Shown one piece after another: positions 18,722 through 27,370 of a stretch of DNA of 64,000 nt. The stretch spans positions 42,151-106,150 of the forward strand of contig JACQFE010000018.1 in NCBI GenBank assembly GCA_016200265.1. Reading direction: 5' to 3'. The stretch is from Planctomycetota bacterium (GTDB lineage: Bacteria > Planctomycetota > Phycisphaerae > UBA1845). The notes beneath the pieces were generated by a model that was given only the letters and a program-made list of their open reading frames with translations, did no database searches and was not told where the DNA came from. A program made the translations under genes and the position numbers. Every line of letters begins with the position of its first letter. Position 1 is the stretch's first letter.

Positions 18722-21700
18722 TCAGCGGCACACCTTGCGACCGCCTGACCGTTTGCAACTATTCGAGCAGCATTGGCCGTTGGATGTGCAGGTCGCGCCC
18801 GCCGCCCCACAACAATCCGAATCGTTGCCGGGCAGGCAAAGCGGCCCACAACAGGAGTCCGCCAAGCCGCATGCGGGCCAGGTGAATTTGCATCCGGTTG
18901 CGGGATCGCAGCCATCCGTGGTACATGCGTTGCCGTCCGAGCACACGATGGCGGTGTGCTGACACTTGCCAAGCCCGTCGCATGTGTCCCGAGTGCAGGC
19001 GTTTCCGTCATCGGTGCACAGCCCATCACGTGCGATGTAATTCGAATTGCAAACGCCGGCGAGGCAGGAATCCGGTTTGTCGCAATCCGTGTTCACCGAG
19101 CTTCCGCACGCCGAGCCGTCGGCCTTGCTGGGATGAGTGCAAGCGCCGGAACCGTTGCAAACGTCGCCAGTGCAGGGGTTGCCGTCATCCGTGCAGGCCG
19201 TTCCGCTTGGATCATAATTCGGAACACAGGTTCCGTTGCTGCATGTGTCCGCATTGTCGCAATCCGTTGAGATTTGGCTGCCGCAGGCTGTGCCGTTGGG
19301 TGCATTCGTGTACACACAACCGCTCGTCGCCACGCAGGAATCCGTTGTGCAAGGATTGTTGTCGTTGCAATTGAGCGCCGTGCCCGCGGCGCAGGCGCCG
19401 TTCTGGCACGTCTCCGCGCCGTTGCAAACGTTGCCGTCACTGCACGATGTGCCATTGGCTTTTGCCGTGTGTGTGCAGGTGCCCGCGCCGTTGCATACAT
19501 CGCTGGTGCAGGCGTTGCCATCATCGGTGCAGGCCGTGCCGCTCAACTCATAGTTGGGTGCGCAAACACCGTTGTTGCATGTGTCGGGATTGTCGCAATC
19601 GGTGTTCGAGGAACTTCCACACGCGGTTCCATTGGTCTTACTCGGATGTGTACAGACGCCGGCGCCGTTGCAAACGTCGCTGGTGCAGGCGTTCCCATCA
19701 TCGGTGCAAAAAGTGCCACTGGCCTTGTAGTTTGAACTGCAGACGCCGTTGGAGCATGTGTCCGGGCTGTCGCAATCCGTGCTGGTGGCGTTGCCGCAGG
19801 CCGTGCCGTCCGCCTTATTCGGATGTGTGCAAACCCCACCGCTAATTACTTCATTGGTGCAGGGGTTGCCGTCGTCCGGGCACGAGCTCGTAGTGTGCTG
19901 ACATGTCCCGCTTCCATTGCAGGTGTCCGTTGTGTTCGGATTTCCGTCATCGGTACACGCCGTGCCGCTTGCCTTATAGTTCGGAACGCACGTGCCATTA
20001 CTGCACGAATCCGGATTGTCGCAATCCGTGCCGGCCGAACTTCCGCATGCCGTCCCGTTCGCCTTGATCGGATGTGTGCAAGTTCCCGCACCGTCGCAAA
20101 CGTCGCTGGTGCAGGCGTTGCCGTCATCGGTGCAAACGGTTCCGCTAACGATGTGGTTTGAACTGCACACGCCATTGGCGCATGAGTCGGGGCTATCACA
20201 ATCGGTGCCGGCTGAACTTCCGCACGCCGTTCCGTTCGCCTTGATCGGGTGTGTGCAAGTCCCCGCGCCGTTGCAAACGTCACTCGTGCAGGCATTCCCG
20301 TCATCGGTGCAAACGGTTCCGCTGGCTTTATAGTTGGGAACACACGTGCCGTTGGAGCATGTGTCCGCACTATCACAATCGGTGCTGGCCGAGCTTCCGC
20401 AGGCCGTACCATTGGCGGCACTGACGTGTGCGCAGCCGGTGCTCGGTGCACACGAATCCGTCGTACACGGATTGTTGTCATTGCAGTTCAAGGCTGGTCC
20501 GCCGACGCACACGCCATTGGAACATGTGTCGCCGGTGGTGCACGCGTTGCCGTCGCTGCATGATGTGCCATTGGTCTTGGCAGGATGCGTGCAACTTCCC
20601 GACCCGTTGCAAACGTCATTCGTGCAGGCGTTTCCGTCATCGGTGCATGCCGTGCCGTTGGCCTTATAGTTGGAGACGCACACGCCGCTCAGGCAACTAT
20701 CGGGGCTGTCGCAATCGGCGCTCACCGTGCTGCCGCACGCGGTCCCGTCGGCGAGGTTGGTGTGCGTGCAGCCGGTCGCCGCCACGCATGAATCCGTTGT
20801 GCACGGATTCGTATCTGCACAATTCAGCGGCGTGCCCGCAGTACACACTCCGTTCTGACAGGTCTCGTTGCCGTTGCAGAGATTGCCGTCGCTGCACAAT
20901 GTTCCGTTGGGAGCAACGACTCGTTGGCATGTACTGGCGACGCAAGTCCATGCACAGGGATTGACTGGGTCGCAGTCGGTGATGGTCTGGCATCCGAGAG
21001 TTAGCGTTGTTGCGCAGGTGACGTCGTAGATATACGCTTTGCCGGTATCCATCGCCGGCGGATCTTCATCGATGGCTCCGACAACGGCCGAGCCTCCGTC
21101 GAGCGCGACGGCACTACCGAAATGATCATCATACCAACCCCACGGCGACGGCTGATAAAGACCAAGGGCCTCTGCCCAGGAGGTGCCGTCGTAATCAAAA
21201 TAATAGGCCTTGCCGATACCGGTAATTCCAGTGAGATCGTTGCTCCACTTTTGGGCGCCGATCAAAATGCCTGTTCCGGAAATGGAGACGCTGCGACCAA
21301 ACCAGTCGTACGCGCCACCGTCGGAGGCGAGAAATTTTGTTACCTGCGACCAGCTTGTGCCATTGTCGTGAAATACGTACGCAGCGCCGGAGCTTGCTCC
21401 CAATTCGTCGCGATCCGGTGCGCCGATGACGGCGTCGGGCCCATCAATTGAAACCGTCCATCCGAAGTTATCGCCCGCCAACCCGCCTGAAGGAGTGAGT
21501 TTCTGAGAATAAGACCAGCTCGTGCCGTTATTGCGATATACGTAGGCAGAGCCGGAATTCGAACCGAACACGTCATCGCCGTATGCTCCGACGATGATTA
21601 CGTTTCCCGAAATGCCTGTTGAATATCCGAAGAAGTCATACGCCGCGGCGTCGGGCGCTACCAGCGTTTGAGCCGAAATCCACGTCGAACCGCTCAATTT

Positions 21701-22369
21701 ATAAACATACGCACCCCCGGCATACGTCTGCCTGCCGTAGGCGCCAATGACCATGTTCGTTCCTGAAATCGAAACGGAGGTGCCGACAATGTCGGACGTT
21801 GTGTTGTCAGCCGGGATCAGCGTTTGCGAATAAACCCAGCTTGATCCATTGTAATGATAAACATAGGCGGAACCGCCGCTGTAGATATTCGTTCCCGGTG
21901 CTCCAACAACGGCCCATGCGCCATCGATTGCGATTGATGTTCCAAATTGATCGCCATCAACACCGTCTGACGGAGTGAGTTGTTGAGCAATGGACCAAAG
22001 CGTACCGTTTTGTCTTGCAACGTATACGGTACCCACGTGATTGAAAGTTCCGGAAACGACTCGACCTGGTGCGCCGAGAAATGCACTGCTTCCGTTGACG
22101 GCGACGCTGGTTCCAAGCTGATCCTTCGATCCGCCGTCCGATGGTCCCAGTCTGATTCCGGGGGTCGCAGTACAAGTCGTTTGAGCGAAAGAAGAATTGC
22201 TGCCGACGGAAAGTACGGCCGCAATTGTGAAGGCGAATACTGTTGCACCGATGCTCGCCTTGCCCAATTGGTTCCCTTGCTTGAATATTGGACTCGTAGA
22301 GCACTTTGGCGCAACAGTGACTGATCGACGAATGAAGCCGATTCTACGCGCATGACGGGTGTAAAGCAT
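18722..22369 (-). CDS. Secreted FG-GAP propeller plus long Cys-rich repeat stalk
   Basis: Exported protein of 1215 residues. The frame extends to 22510, but the ATG at 22369 is chosen because an AGGGGGA ribosome site lies about 7 bases upstream and the product starts with a basic region and a signal core ending SSFAQ. Residues about 70-440 contain seven similar blades (DGVDGDQFGTSIAIDGAWAV type, with IxGxNxVIGAYG) of an FG-GAP/integrin-like beta-propeller. Residues about 450-1150 are a long array of Cys-rich units alternating CTDDGNACTSDVCNGAGTC and NGTACGSSAGTDCDSPDSC motifs, which resemble the Dictyostelium CTDC repeat. The last 40 residues form a compact CC-rich knot ending KRSGGRKVCR. A long disulfide-stiffened stalk carrying an N-terminal propeller suggests an adhesin or surface fibre; function is not proven. 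Confidence 0.85.
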   Translation of the reverse strand: MLYTRHARRIGFIRRSVTVAPKCSTSPIFKQGNQLGKASIGATVFAFTIAAVLSVGSNSSFAQTTCTATPGIRLGPSDGGSKDQLGTSVAVNGSSAFLGAPGRVVSGTFNHVGTVYVARQNGTLWSIAQQLTPSDGVDGDQFGTSIAIDGAWAVVGAPGTNIYSGGSAYVYHYNGSSWVYSQTLIPADNTTSDIVGTSVSISGTNMVIGAYGRQTYAGGAYVYKLSGSTWISAQTLVAPDAAAYDFFGYSTGISGNVIIVGAYGDDVFGSNSGSAYVYRNNGTSWSYSQKLTPSGGLAGDNFGWTVSIDGPDAVIGAPDRDELGASSGAAYVFHDNGTSWSQVTKFLASDGGAYDWFGRSVSISGTGILIGAQKWSNDLTGITGIGKAYYFDYDGTSWAEALGLYQPSPWGWYDDHFGSAVALDGGSAVVGAIDEDPPAMDTGKAYIYDVTCATTLTLGCQTITDCDPVNPCAWTCVASTCQRVVAPNGTLCSDGNLCNGNETCQNGVCTAGTPLNCADTNPCTTDSCVAATGCTHTNLADGTACGSTVSADCDSPDSCLSGVCVSNYKANGTACTDDGNACTNDVCNGSGSCTHPAKTNGTSCSDGNACTTGDTCSNGVCVGGPALNCNDNNPCTTDSCAPSTGCAHVSAANGTACGSSASTDCDSADTCSNGTCVPNYKASGTVCTDDGNACTSDVCNGAGTCTHPIKANGTACGSSAGTDCDSPDSCANGVCSSNHIVSGTVCTDDGNACTSDVCDGAGTCTHPIKANGTACGSSAGTDCDNPDSCSNGTCVPNYKASGTACTDDGNPNTTDTCNGSGTCQHTTSSCPDDGNPCTNEVISGGVCTHPNKADGTACGNATSTDCDSPDTCSNGVCSSNYKASGTFCTDDGNACTSDVCNGAGVCTHPSKTNGTACGSSSNTDCDNPDTCNNGVCAPNYELSGTACTDDGNACTSDVCNGAGTCTHTAKANGTSCSDGNVCNGAETCQNGACAAGTALNCNDNNPCTTDSCVATSGCVYTNAPNGTACGSQISTDCDNADTCSNGTCVPNYDPSGTACTDDGNPCTGDVCNGSGACTHPSKADGSACGSSVNTDCDKPDSCLAGVCNSNYIARDGLCTDDGNACTRDTCDGLGKCQHTAIVCSDGNACTTDGCDPATGCKFTWPACGLADSCCGPLCLPGNDSDCCGAAGATCTSNGQCCSNSCKRSGGRKVCR

Positions 22370-22879
22370 GATTTCTTCCCCCTCTGCCGAATTTTTGCCT
22401 ATTTCCCTGTCCTTGCCATCCCTGCAAGTCCCCCGTCTTTCCTTTGACTCCCAAGTGTCCAATTTGCCACTCATTTCGTCAAATCTCTTAGGACTACGAC
22501 AGAAAAACACAATTCGTCTGTAAATAACGTTCGGGTAAATAAGAAAAACGACATTTTCGGGCGAAGCAGGGGGGGATCCTCGTCACTAAGTCTATGGCGC
22601 GGTCAGGCCGAAACTCAAAGATTTTCTAAAATCTCGCCAAGCCGCTGGGTATGGTCTCAAAATACGCTTGTCCGGTCAAGTTTACAACCCATTTCGTTTA
22701 TAGGTCCCAAGCTAGCAATTGTCAAAGAATTTGGTCAAAATATTGCTCGAAGCCATTGAGCATAATGCCCCTTCCCGTTACACTTCCATTCCTTATCGAA
22801 TTTCCGTGGTATGTTGGGGGACGAGTTTAATGTCCTCCGTGTGGACCTGGGGTGGGCTTTTTTCAAAGGAGAGCTAAAG
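22370..22879. other. Divergent intergenic region with a shared leader
   Basis: This 510-base region separates two divergent secreted-protein genes. A GTTTATAGGTCC motif lies at 22696-22707; related motifs occur upstream of paralogues C and D. The last 50 bases (22830-22879, including a GGACCTGGGGTGGGC segment) are nearly identical to the leader of paralogue B at 24840-24884. No gene is visible. Confidence 0.45.
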
Positions 22880-24556
22880 ATGCGACGAACGTGTGGATGC
22901 AGCGGGAAAGATCTGGGATGGAATTCGCGACGATGTTGGGCGCGACTATTTCCATTGTTTTGTATTGTGGCGGTGGGTGTGATGGCCGCAGGGAGCGGTA
23001 GCGCCTGGGGCCAGAGCTGTGGTCCCGGCAGTCCGGGCGCGGTTGACTGCGACCCCGGCCTTGAGCATGGCAACGGCGGGACGGCGGCGTGCCAGAATCG
23101 ATGCGTGGGTGAAACATTGGATTGTACCGCGACGTTTCGATATTTGGATCAGTTGCTCGATCCGGTCCTCGTGAAGGGCGCGTTCGACACCGTTCACGGC
23201 AATGTTCGTGATCCGGCGTCGGGCAACCTTTCGATTATTCTGATTACCGGCAACGCGGTTTGCACCAACAGCGGCGGCGTGTGCAATCCGGCGAACGGCA
23301 CGAATTGCGCATTTCCGTGCTTGATCGGCCCCGCAGGCAAAGGTTGCAGCGACGCTGGCACCAGCCTCTCACTTCCCGCCGCGCCACAGAACGGCTCGGT
23401 GCGGGTTGCGGACCGCAATCTGTACACCATCCTGGCGTCGGACATTGGAAACCTTGCCAACACATTCACTTTCACACAACGAGACCTTTGCGACAGCGCA
23501 TGCTCGGACTGCCCCGCGAATGATGATTCGGTGACGGCGAGCTCCAGCAGTCTTGTGCCGAATTGCAACGACAGCAACAACTGCACAATCGATAGCTGTG
23601 CAATCGGTGCGTGTTCACATACGCCCGTCACATGCGACGATCACAACGGCTGCACGTCGGATGCTTGCAATCCGGCGAACGGGCAGTGCGTGTTCACGCC
23701 CAACGCCCCGTGCGACGACAACAACGCCTGCACCACTGACACGTGCAATCCGGCGAACGGGCAGTGCGTGTTCACGCCCAATGCCCCGTGCGACGACAAC
23801 AACGCCTGCACCGACGACAGTTGCAATCCGGCAACAGGTGTATGCGTCTACACGCCAAACACAACGTGCGACTCGTGCCACACGTGCAATCCGGCGACAG
23901 GTGTGTGCGACGACAACGGCACATGCCACGCGGAAACCTGCCGTACGCCGGGCTTCTGGGATACCCACGCCTGCGGAACCGACGGCGTCCACTGCGAGAA
24001 GAGCAATAGCAATAACCTCACGCAGTTGGCGATCAACGAGTGCGGCGGCTGCCTGAACATCTGCGGCGACGTGATCAATAACACTCTGTTGAACAACTCC
24101 GACTCAGCCCTTGAGGCCATGTGCGTTGCTGTGACGGGTACGCAGCGTTTGCAGTTGGTGCGTCAGTTGACCGCAGCTGCGTTGAATTGCTGCATTAGCG
24201 GCGGGGGTGGTGCGTGTACTGGAATTAGCATTGCCGAAGTATTCAACGCCTGCAACGCGGCCTGCGCGTCGGGCGGCACGACCACACACATCAACGGACA
24301 AATCGTCGATTGCGTGGGTGCGCTCGATGACTTCAACAACGGTCTGATCAGCGATTGCCATGACCGCATTCTGGGTACATGTTCCGACGGATCGATCTGC
24401 ACGGAGCAGTTGCCATGTGCGCGCGGTTCTTGCGGCGCTCCGGGACCGGCGGGCAGCTCGAACGCCTGCAACGCCGCTATATCCAACAAGTGCTACGTGA
24501 TCGGCACGAGCACCTGTTCGACCGGCGGCGCCAACGGCCCGCAAAGCTGCGAGTAA
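22880..24556 (+). CDS. Paralogue A: secreted Cys-rich cassette protein, head type 1
   Basis: First of four tandem paralogues; 558 residues. The ATG at 22880 follows an AAAGGAGAG ribosome site (the frame is open from 22811). Residues 1-45 are a signal peptide ending SAWGQ. Residues about 46-230 form the family N-terminal domain (CDPGLEHGNGGTAACQNRC, TFRYLDQLLDP, FTFTQRDLCDSACSDCPAND) found in all four. Residues about 230-345 hold four Cys-rich units like CDDNNACTTDTCNPANGQC that resemble the CTDC repeat. From about 349 the type 1 head begins with CHAETCRTPGFWDTHACG and runs to the end; it is shared only with paralogue D. It is followed by a strong terminator. The function is unknown; export and a surface role are inferred from architecture. 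Confidence 0.88.
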   Translation: MRRTCGCSGKDLGWNSRRCWARLFPLFCIVAVGVMAAGSGSAWGQSCGPGSPGAVDCDPGLEHGNGGTAACQNRCVGETLDCTATFRYLDQLLDPVLVKGAFDTVHGNVRDPASGNLSIILITGNAVCTNSGGVCNPANGTNCAFPCLIGPAGKGCSDAGTSLSLPAAPQNGSVRVADRNLYTILASDIGNLANTFTFTQRDLCDSACSDCPANDDSVTASSSSLVPNCNDSNNCTIDSCAIGACSHTPVTCDDHNGCTSDACNPANGQCVFTPNAPCDDNNACTTDTCNPANGQCVFTPNAPCDDNNACTDDSCNPATGVCVYTPNTTCDSCHTCNPATGVCDDNGTCHAETCRTPGFWDTHACGTDGVHCEKSNSNNLTQLAINECGGCLNICGDVINNTLLNNSDSALEAMCVAVTGTQRLQLVRQLTAAALNCCISGGGGACTGISIAEVFNACNAACASGGTTTHINGQIVDCVGALDDFNNGLISDCHDRILGTCSDGSICTEQLPCARGSCGAPGPAGSSNACNAAISNKCYVIGTSTCSTGGANGPQSCE

Positions 24557-24624
24557 TTTGAACGCCGGCGCGGGTCGGCCCGAATTTCTTACGGCGACCT
24601 GTCGGTAAACGGAGGTCAATTTGG

Positions 24625-24660
24625 GTTGGGGCGTCGATTCGACGCCCCAACCTCTCTTTT
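24625..24660 (+). terminator. Rho-independent terminator after paralogue A
   Basis: GGTTGGGGCGTCG pairs perfectly with CGACGCCCCAACC around an ATT loop (24625-24653) and is followed by TCTCTTTT. It lies about 70 bases after the stop codon and shows that A and B are transcribed separately. Confidence 0.9.
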
Positions 24661-24884
24661 GTCGGACGACCAATTATTGTGAATAGTGCGATTGACTTTT
24701 GGAATATTCTGAGCGGTATCATTGGAGCTTGAGGTGCGTTTTTTGTTGCTGATTTGGTAAGGAGGAATTGCTTCGACGTGAGGGCGAGGCGGAAGTAGCT
24801 TGTCATTGTTCTCGGTACGTTGGGGGCTAATTCGATGTCTTCTATGTGGACCTGGGGTGGGCTTTTTTCAGAGGAGAGCTAAAG

Positions 24885-24962
24885 ATGCGACGAACGTGTG
24901 GATGCAGCGGGAAAGATTTGGGATGGAATTCGTGACGATGTTGGGCGCGACTATTTCCATCG
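24885..24962 (+). pseudogene. Interrupted 5' end of paralogue B (stop codon in the signal peptide)
   Basis: GAGGAGAG is followed by an ATG at 24885 and 16 codons identical in sense to the start of paralogue A (MRRTCGCSGKDLGWNS). Codon 17 is TGA (24933-24935) where A has CGA, a single C-to-T change. The same frame then resumes with RCWARLFP and runs open into the body of B. The original start therefore cannot make the full protein without suppression. Confidence 0.85.
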
Positions 24963-26837
24963 TTGTGTATTGTTGCGGCAGGTGTGGTGCTAGCGGGGAG
25001 CGGTAACGCCTGGGGCCAGAGCTGTGGTCCCGGCAGTCCGGCCGCGGTTGACTGCGACCCAGGACTTGAGCACGGCAACGGCGGGACGGCGGCATGCCAG
25101 AATCGGTGCGTTGGAGAAACATTGAATTGCACGGGGACCTTTCGGTACCTGGATCAATTGCTTGATCCTGTGCTTGTGAAGGGCGCGTTCGACACCGTCC
25201 ACGGCAATGTTCGCGATCCGGCGTCGGGCAACCTTTCGATCATTCTGATTTCCGGCAACGCGGTTTGCACCGACAGCGGCGGTGCATGCAACAACGCAAC
25301 GGGCGCGAATTGCGCCTTCCCATGCCTGGTTGGTCCAGGAGGCAAAGGTTGCAGTGACGCGGGCACCGGCCTCTCACTTCCCGCCGCGCCGCAGAACGGC
25401 TCGGTGCGGGTTGCGGACCGCAATCTGTACACGATCCTGGCGTCGGACATTGGAAACCTTGGGAACACGTTCACCTTTACGCAGCGCGACCTTTGCGACA
25501 GCGCATGCTCGGACTGCCCCGCGAATGATGACTCCGCGACGGCGAGCTCCAGCACCCTCGTGCCGAATTGCAATGACAACGATAGCTGCACAAACGATAG
25601 CTGTGCAGTCGGTGCGTGTTCGCACACGCCGGTGACATGCGACGATCAAAACGCTTGCACGTCGGATGCATGCAATCCGGCAAACGGGCAGTGCGTGTTC
25701 ACGCCCAACGTCACGTGCAACGACAGCAATGCCTGCACGGACGATTCGTGCAATCCGGCGACCGGGCAATGCGTGTTTACGCCGAACATCGTTTGCAACG
25801 ACAGCAACGCTTGCACCGACGACACGTGCAATCCCGCGAACGGACAATGCGTATATACGCCAAACATCACGTGCAATGACAACAACGCATGTACGGATGA
25901 CTCGTGCAATCCCGCGACCGGGCAATGCGTCTTTACACCGAACATCGTGTGCAACGACAACAATGGCTGCACCGCCGATTCGTGCAATCCGGCGAACGGG
26001 CAGTGCGTCTACACGCCCAATGTCTCTTGCGATTCTTGCCACACGTGCAATCCGGCCACAGGCGTATGCGAGGACAACGGCACATGCGCTGGACAAATCG
26101 GTTGCCGAATTACCGGCGGGCGACAGGTGCTCAACGGCACAATTGACCCCGGACCCTACGATGAGCTCATCAAGGGCACAGGCGGTGGCCAAGTCGGCGC
26201 GCCATGCGGATGCATCGGGTGCTTCACGACGCCCGATCCGAATGACGACCTGGCGTTCCAACAGATTCAAGGCAATTGGCAATATAGTCGCAAGAACAGG
26301 CAGGGTACGTTCCATGCGATCGGATTCAACAGCTTGATCTGCGGCTGCGATGTCACCAGTCCGCCGAATTGTCCGCAGACGGGAGTCGCGGGTGCTGGAT
26401 TCATTCATCCCGTGAACTTCAGCAAGGGTGAAACATGTGGAGACCGGGAAGTGGGGCCGACCCCACCGGCAGCCCCTGCAAACATCGCCTGCTTCTCCGG
26501 CCTCGGCGGCTGGACGCCGACGAACGGGAAGAAGGACATCACCGTGGCCTTCCGCGTGGAGGTCGAAGATCGCGGAGAGCCGTCAACTGGAACGAAAGCT
26601 GATGACACATGCGATGTGATGCGTATCCGCATCTGGATCCCGGCGGCGGGCGAGGACGTGAAACTGCTGGCTGATGGAGCATGCTGCACGAACTCCAACC
26701 CCGTAGGCCAGGCCGCTCGTTTGCCGAACATCGACGACGGCGGAAACCTGTTGCATGGGAATTTGCAGATTCATACGGAACTCCACCATTCGACGGATGG
26801 CGTGTGCCCGGTTCCGAACGGCAGTTGTCAGCAATGA
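24963..26837 (+). CDS. Paralogue B: secreted Cys-rich cassette protein, head type 2 (5' end broken)
   Basis: Second paralogue, 624 residues from the first possible start after the stop codon, a TTG at 24963 with no convincing ribosome site. The resulting N-terminus (MCIVAAGVVLAGSGNAWGQ) keeps the hydrophobic core but has lost the positively charged n-region, so export may be poor. Residues about 20-200 are the shared N-terminal domain. About 200-370 hold six CTDC-like units (CNDSNACTDDSCNPATGQC). From about 379 the type 2 head begins GCRITGGRQVLNG and includes CGCIGCFTT, IQGNWQYSRK, RVEVEDRGEPSTG and IWIPAAGED. That head is shared with paralogue C, not with A. The rest of the frame is clean, so the stop codon is recent, bypassed by the TTG start, or a sequence error. 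Confidence 0.75.
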   Translation: MCIVAAGVVLAGSGNAWGQSCGPGSPAAVDCDPGLEHGNGGTAACQNRCVGETLNCTGTFRYLDQLLDPVLVKGAFDTVHGNVRDPASGNLSIILISGNAVCTDSGGACNNATGANCAFPCLVGPGGKGCSDAGTGLSLPAAPQNGSVRVADRNLYTILASDIGNLGNTFTFTQRDLCDSACSDCPANDDSATASSSTLVPNCNDNDSCTNDSCAVGACSHTPVTCDDQNACTSDACNPANGQCVFTPNVTCNDSNACTDDSCNPATGQCVFTPNIVCNDSNACTDDTCNPANGQCVYTPNITCNDNNACTDDSCNPATGQCVFTPNIVCNDNNGCTADSCNPANGQCVYTPNVSCDSCHTCNPATGVCEDNGTCAGQIGCRITGGRQVLNGTIDPGPYDELIKGTGGGQVGAPCGCIGCFTTPDPNDDLAFQQIQGNWQYSRKNRQGTFHAIGFNSLICGCDVTSPPNCPQTGVAGAGFIHPVNFSKGETCGDREVGPTPPAAPANIACFSGLGGWTPTNGKKDITVAFRVEVEDRGEPSTGTKADDTCDVMRIRIWIPAAGEDVKLLADGACCTNSNPVGQAARLPNIDDGGNLLHGNLQIHTELHHSTDGVCPVPNGSCQQ

Positions 26838-26895
26838 TCTGAATTGAGAATCGCATTGACGCACCCGCGTCGGCGTGATTTGTGAGAATTTGTTA

Positions 26896-26926
26896 GGGCG
26901 GGGTCGCAACATGCACCCCGCCCTTT
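26896..26926 (+). terminator. Terminator after paralogue B
   Basis: GGGCGGGGT pairs with ACCCCGCCC around a short loop and is followed by a short T-run. An equivalent structure with the same CACCCCGCCC arm follows paralogue C at 32651, consistent with the shared head type 2 module having been copied together with its terminator. Confidence 0.75.
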
Positions 26927-26960
26927 CCATTTGGCGAGTTTGTGTGCGATCAATCATATT

Positions 26961-27270
26961 CGTTATAGGACCGTATTTCATCGTGTTTATAGGCCTAACT
27001 GTGTGATTTGTTATGGGCAATATAGAAAACGTTGCGCCCATAATGCCATTGTAACCTGGGCTGTTTTGTGATACCGTGGTAGGCTGCGGCGATTGTCGCG
27101 ACGAAGAGTTGACCGCCGCGGAGTGCTGTTATTGGCACAGTAAATCCGCGCAGTTTCCCTTGTAAAGATCGCGGGCCTAGGATCACTTGATGGGAAGAAG
27201 CTCCCATCGTCGATTGCCAACGGGGTGTCACATGTTGGCATCTATTCAAGCGGGCATTCTGCGTTTTGCG
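26961..27270. repeat. Duplicated intergenic element, copy 1 (with TTATAGG motifs)
   Basis: CGTTATAGGACC (26961-26972) and GTTTATAGGCC (26985-26995) precede a segment of about 270 bases (27000-27270) that is clearly homologous to 32750-33030; the last 35 bases, TATTCAAGCGGGCATTCTGC onward, are nearly identical. On the minus strand both copies encode a similar peptide beginning MPTCDTxLAxDDGxFFPS, but in this copy the similarity jumps frame after TPRR, so it looks like a decayed gene. I do not recognise the peptide. The element sits between paralogues B and C. Confidence 0.6.
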
Positions 27271-27370
27271 AGGCGGACGAGGTTTGTGGTTGTTCTCGGA
27301 ATGTGAGACAGGCCGATTCAGGTCTTTCCATAATAGTTCGGGGTAAGTTCATTTCAGAGGAGTGTGAAAA

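Noticed and set aside
18773..20964. Multiple plus-strand frames antisense to the gene at 18722-22369
   Set aside because: They mirror the repeated Cys codons of the real minus-strand gene and carry no recognisable domain or start signal.
24933..24935. Selenocysteine or readthrough at the TGA in paralogue B
   Set aside because: The aligned residue in A is Arg, not Cys, and no SECIS-like hairpin is evident right after the codon. A nonsense mutation or sequence error is simpler.
25374..26408. Minus-strand frame of 344 codons across paralogue B
   Set aside because: Antisense shadow of the Cys-rich repeats; it has no ribosome site and the translation is low-complexity.
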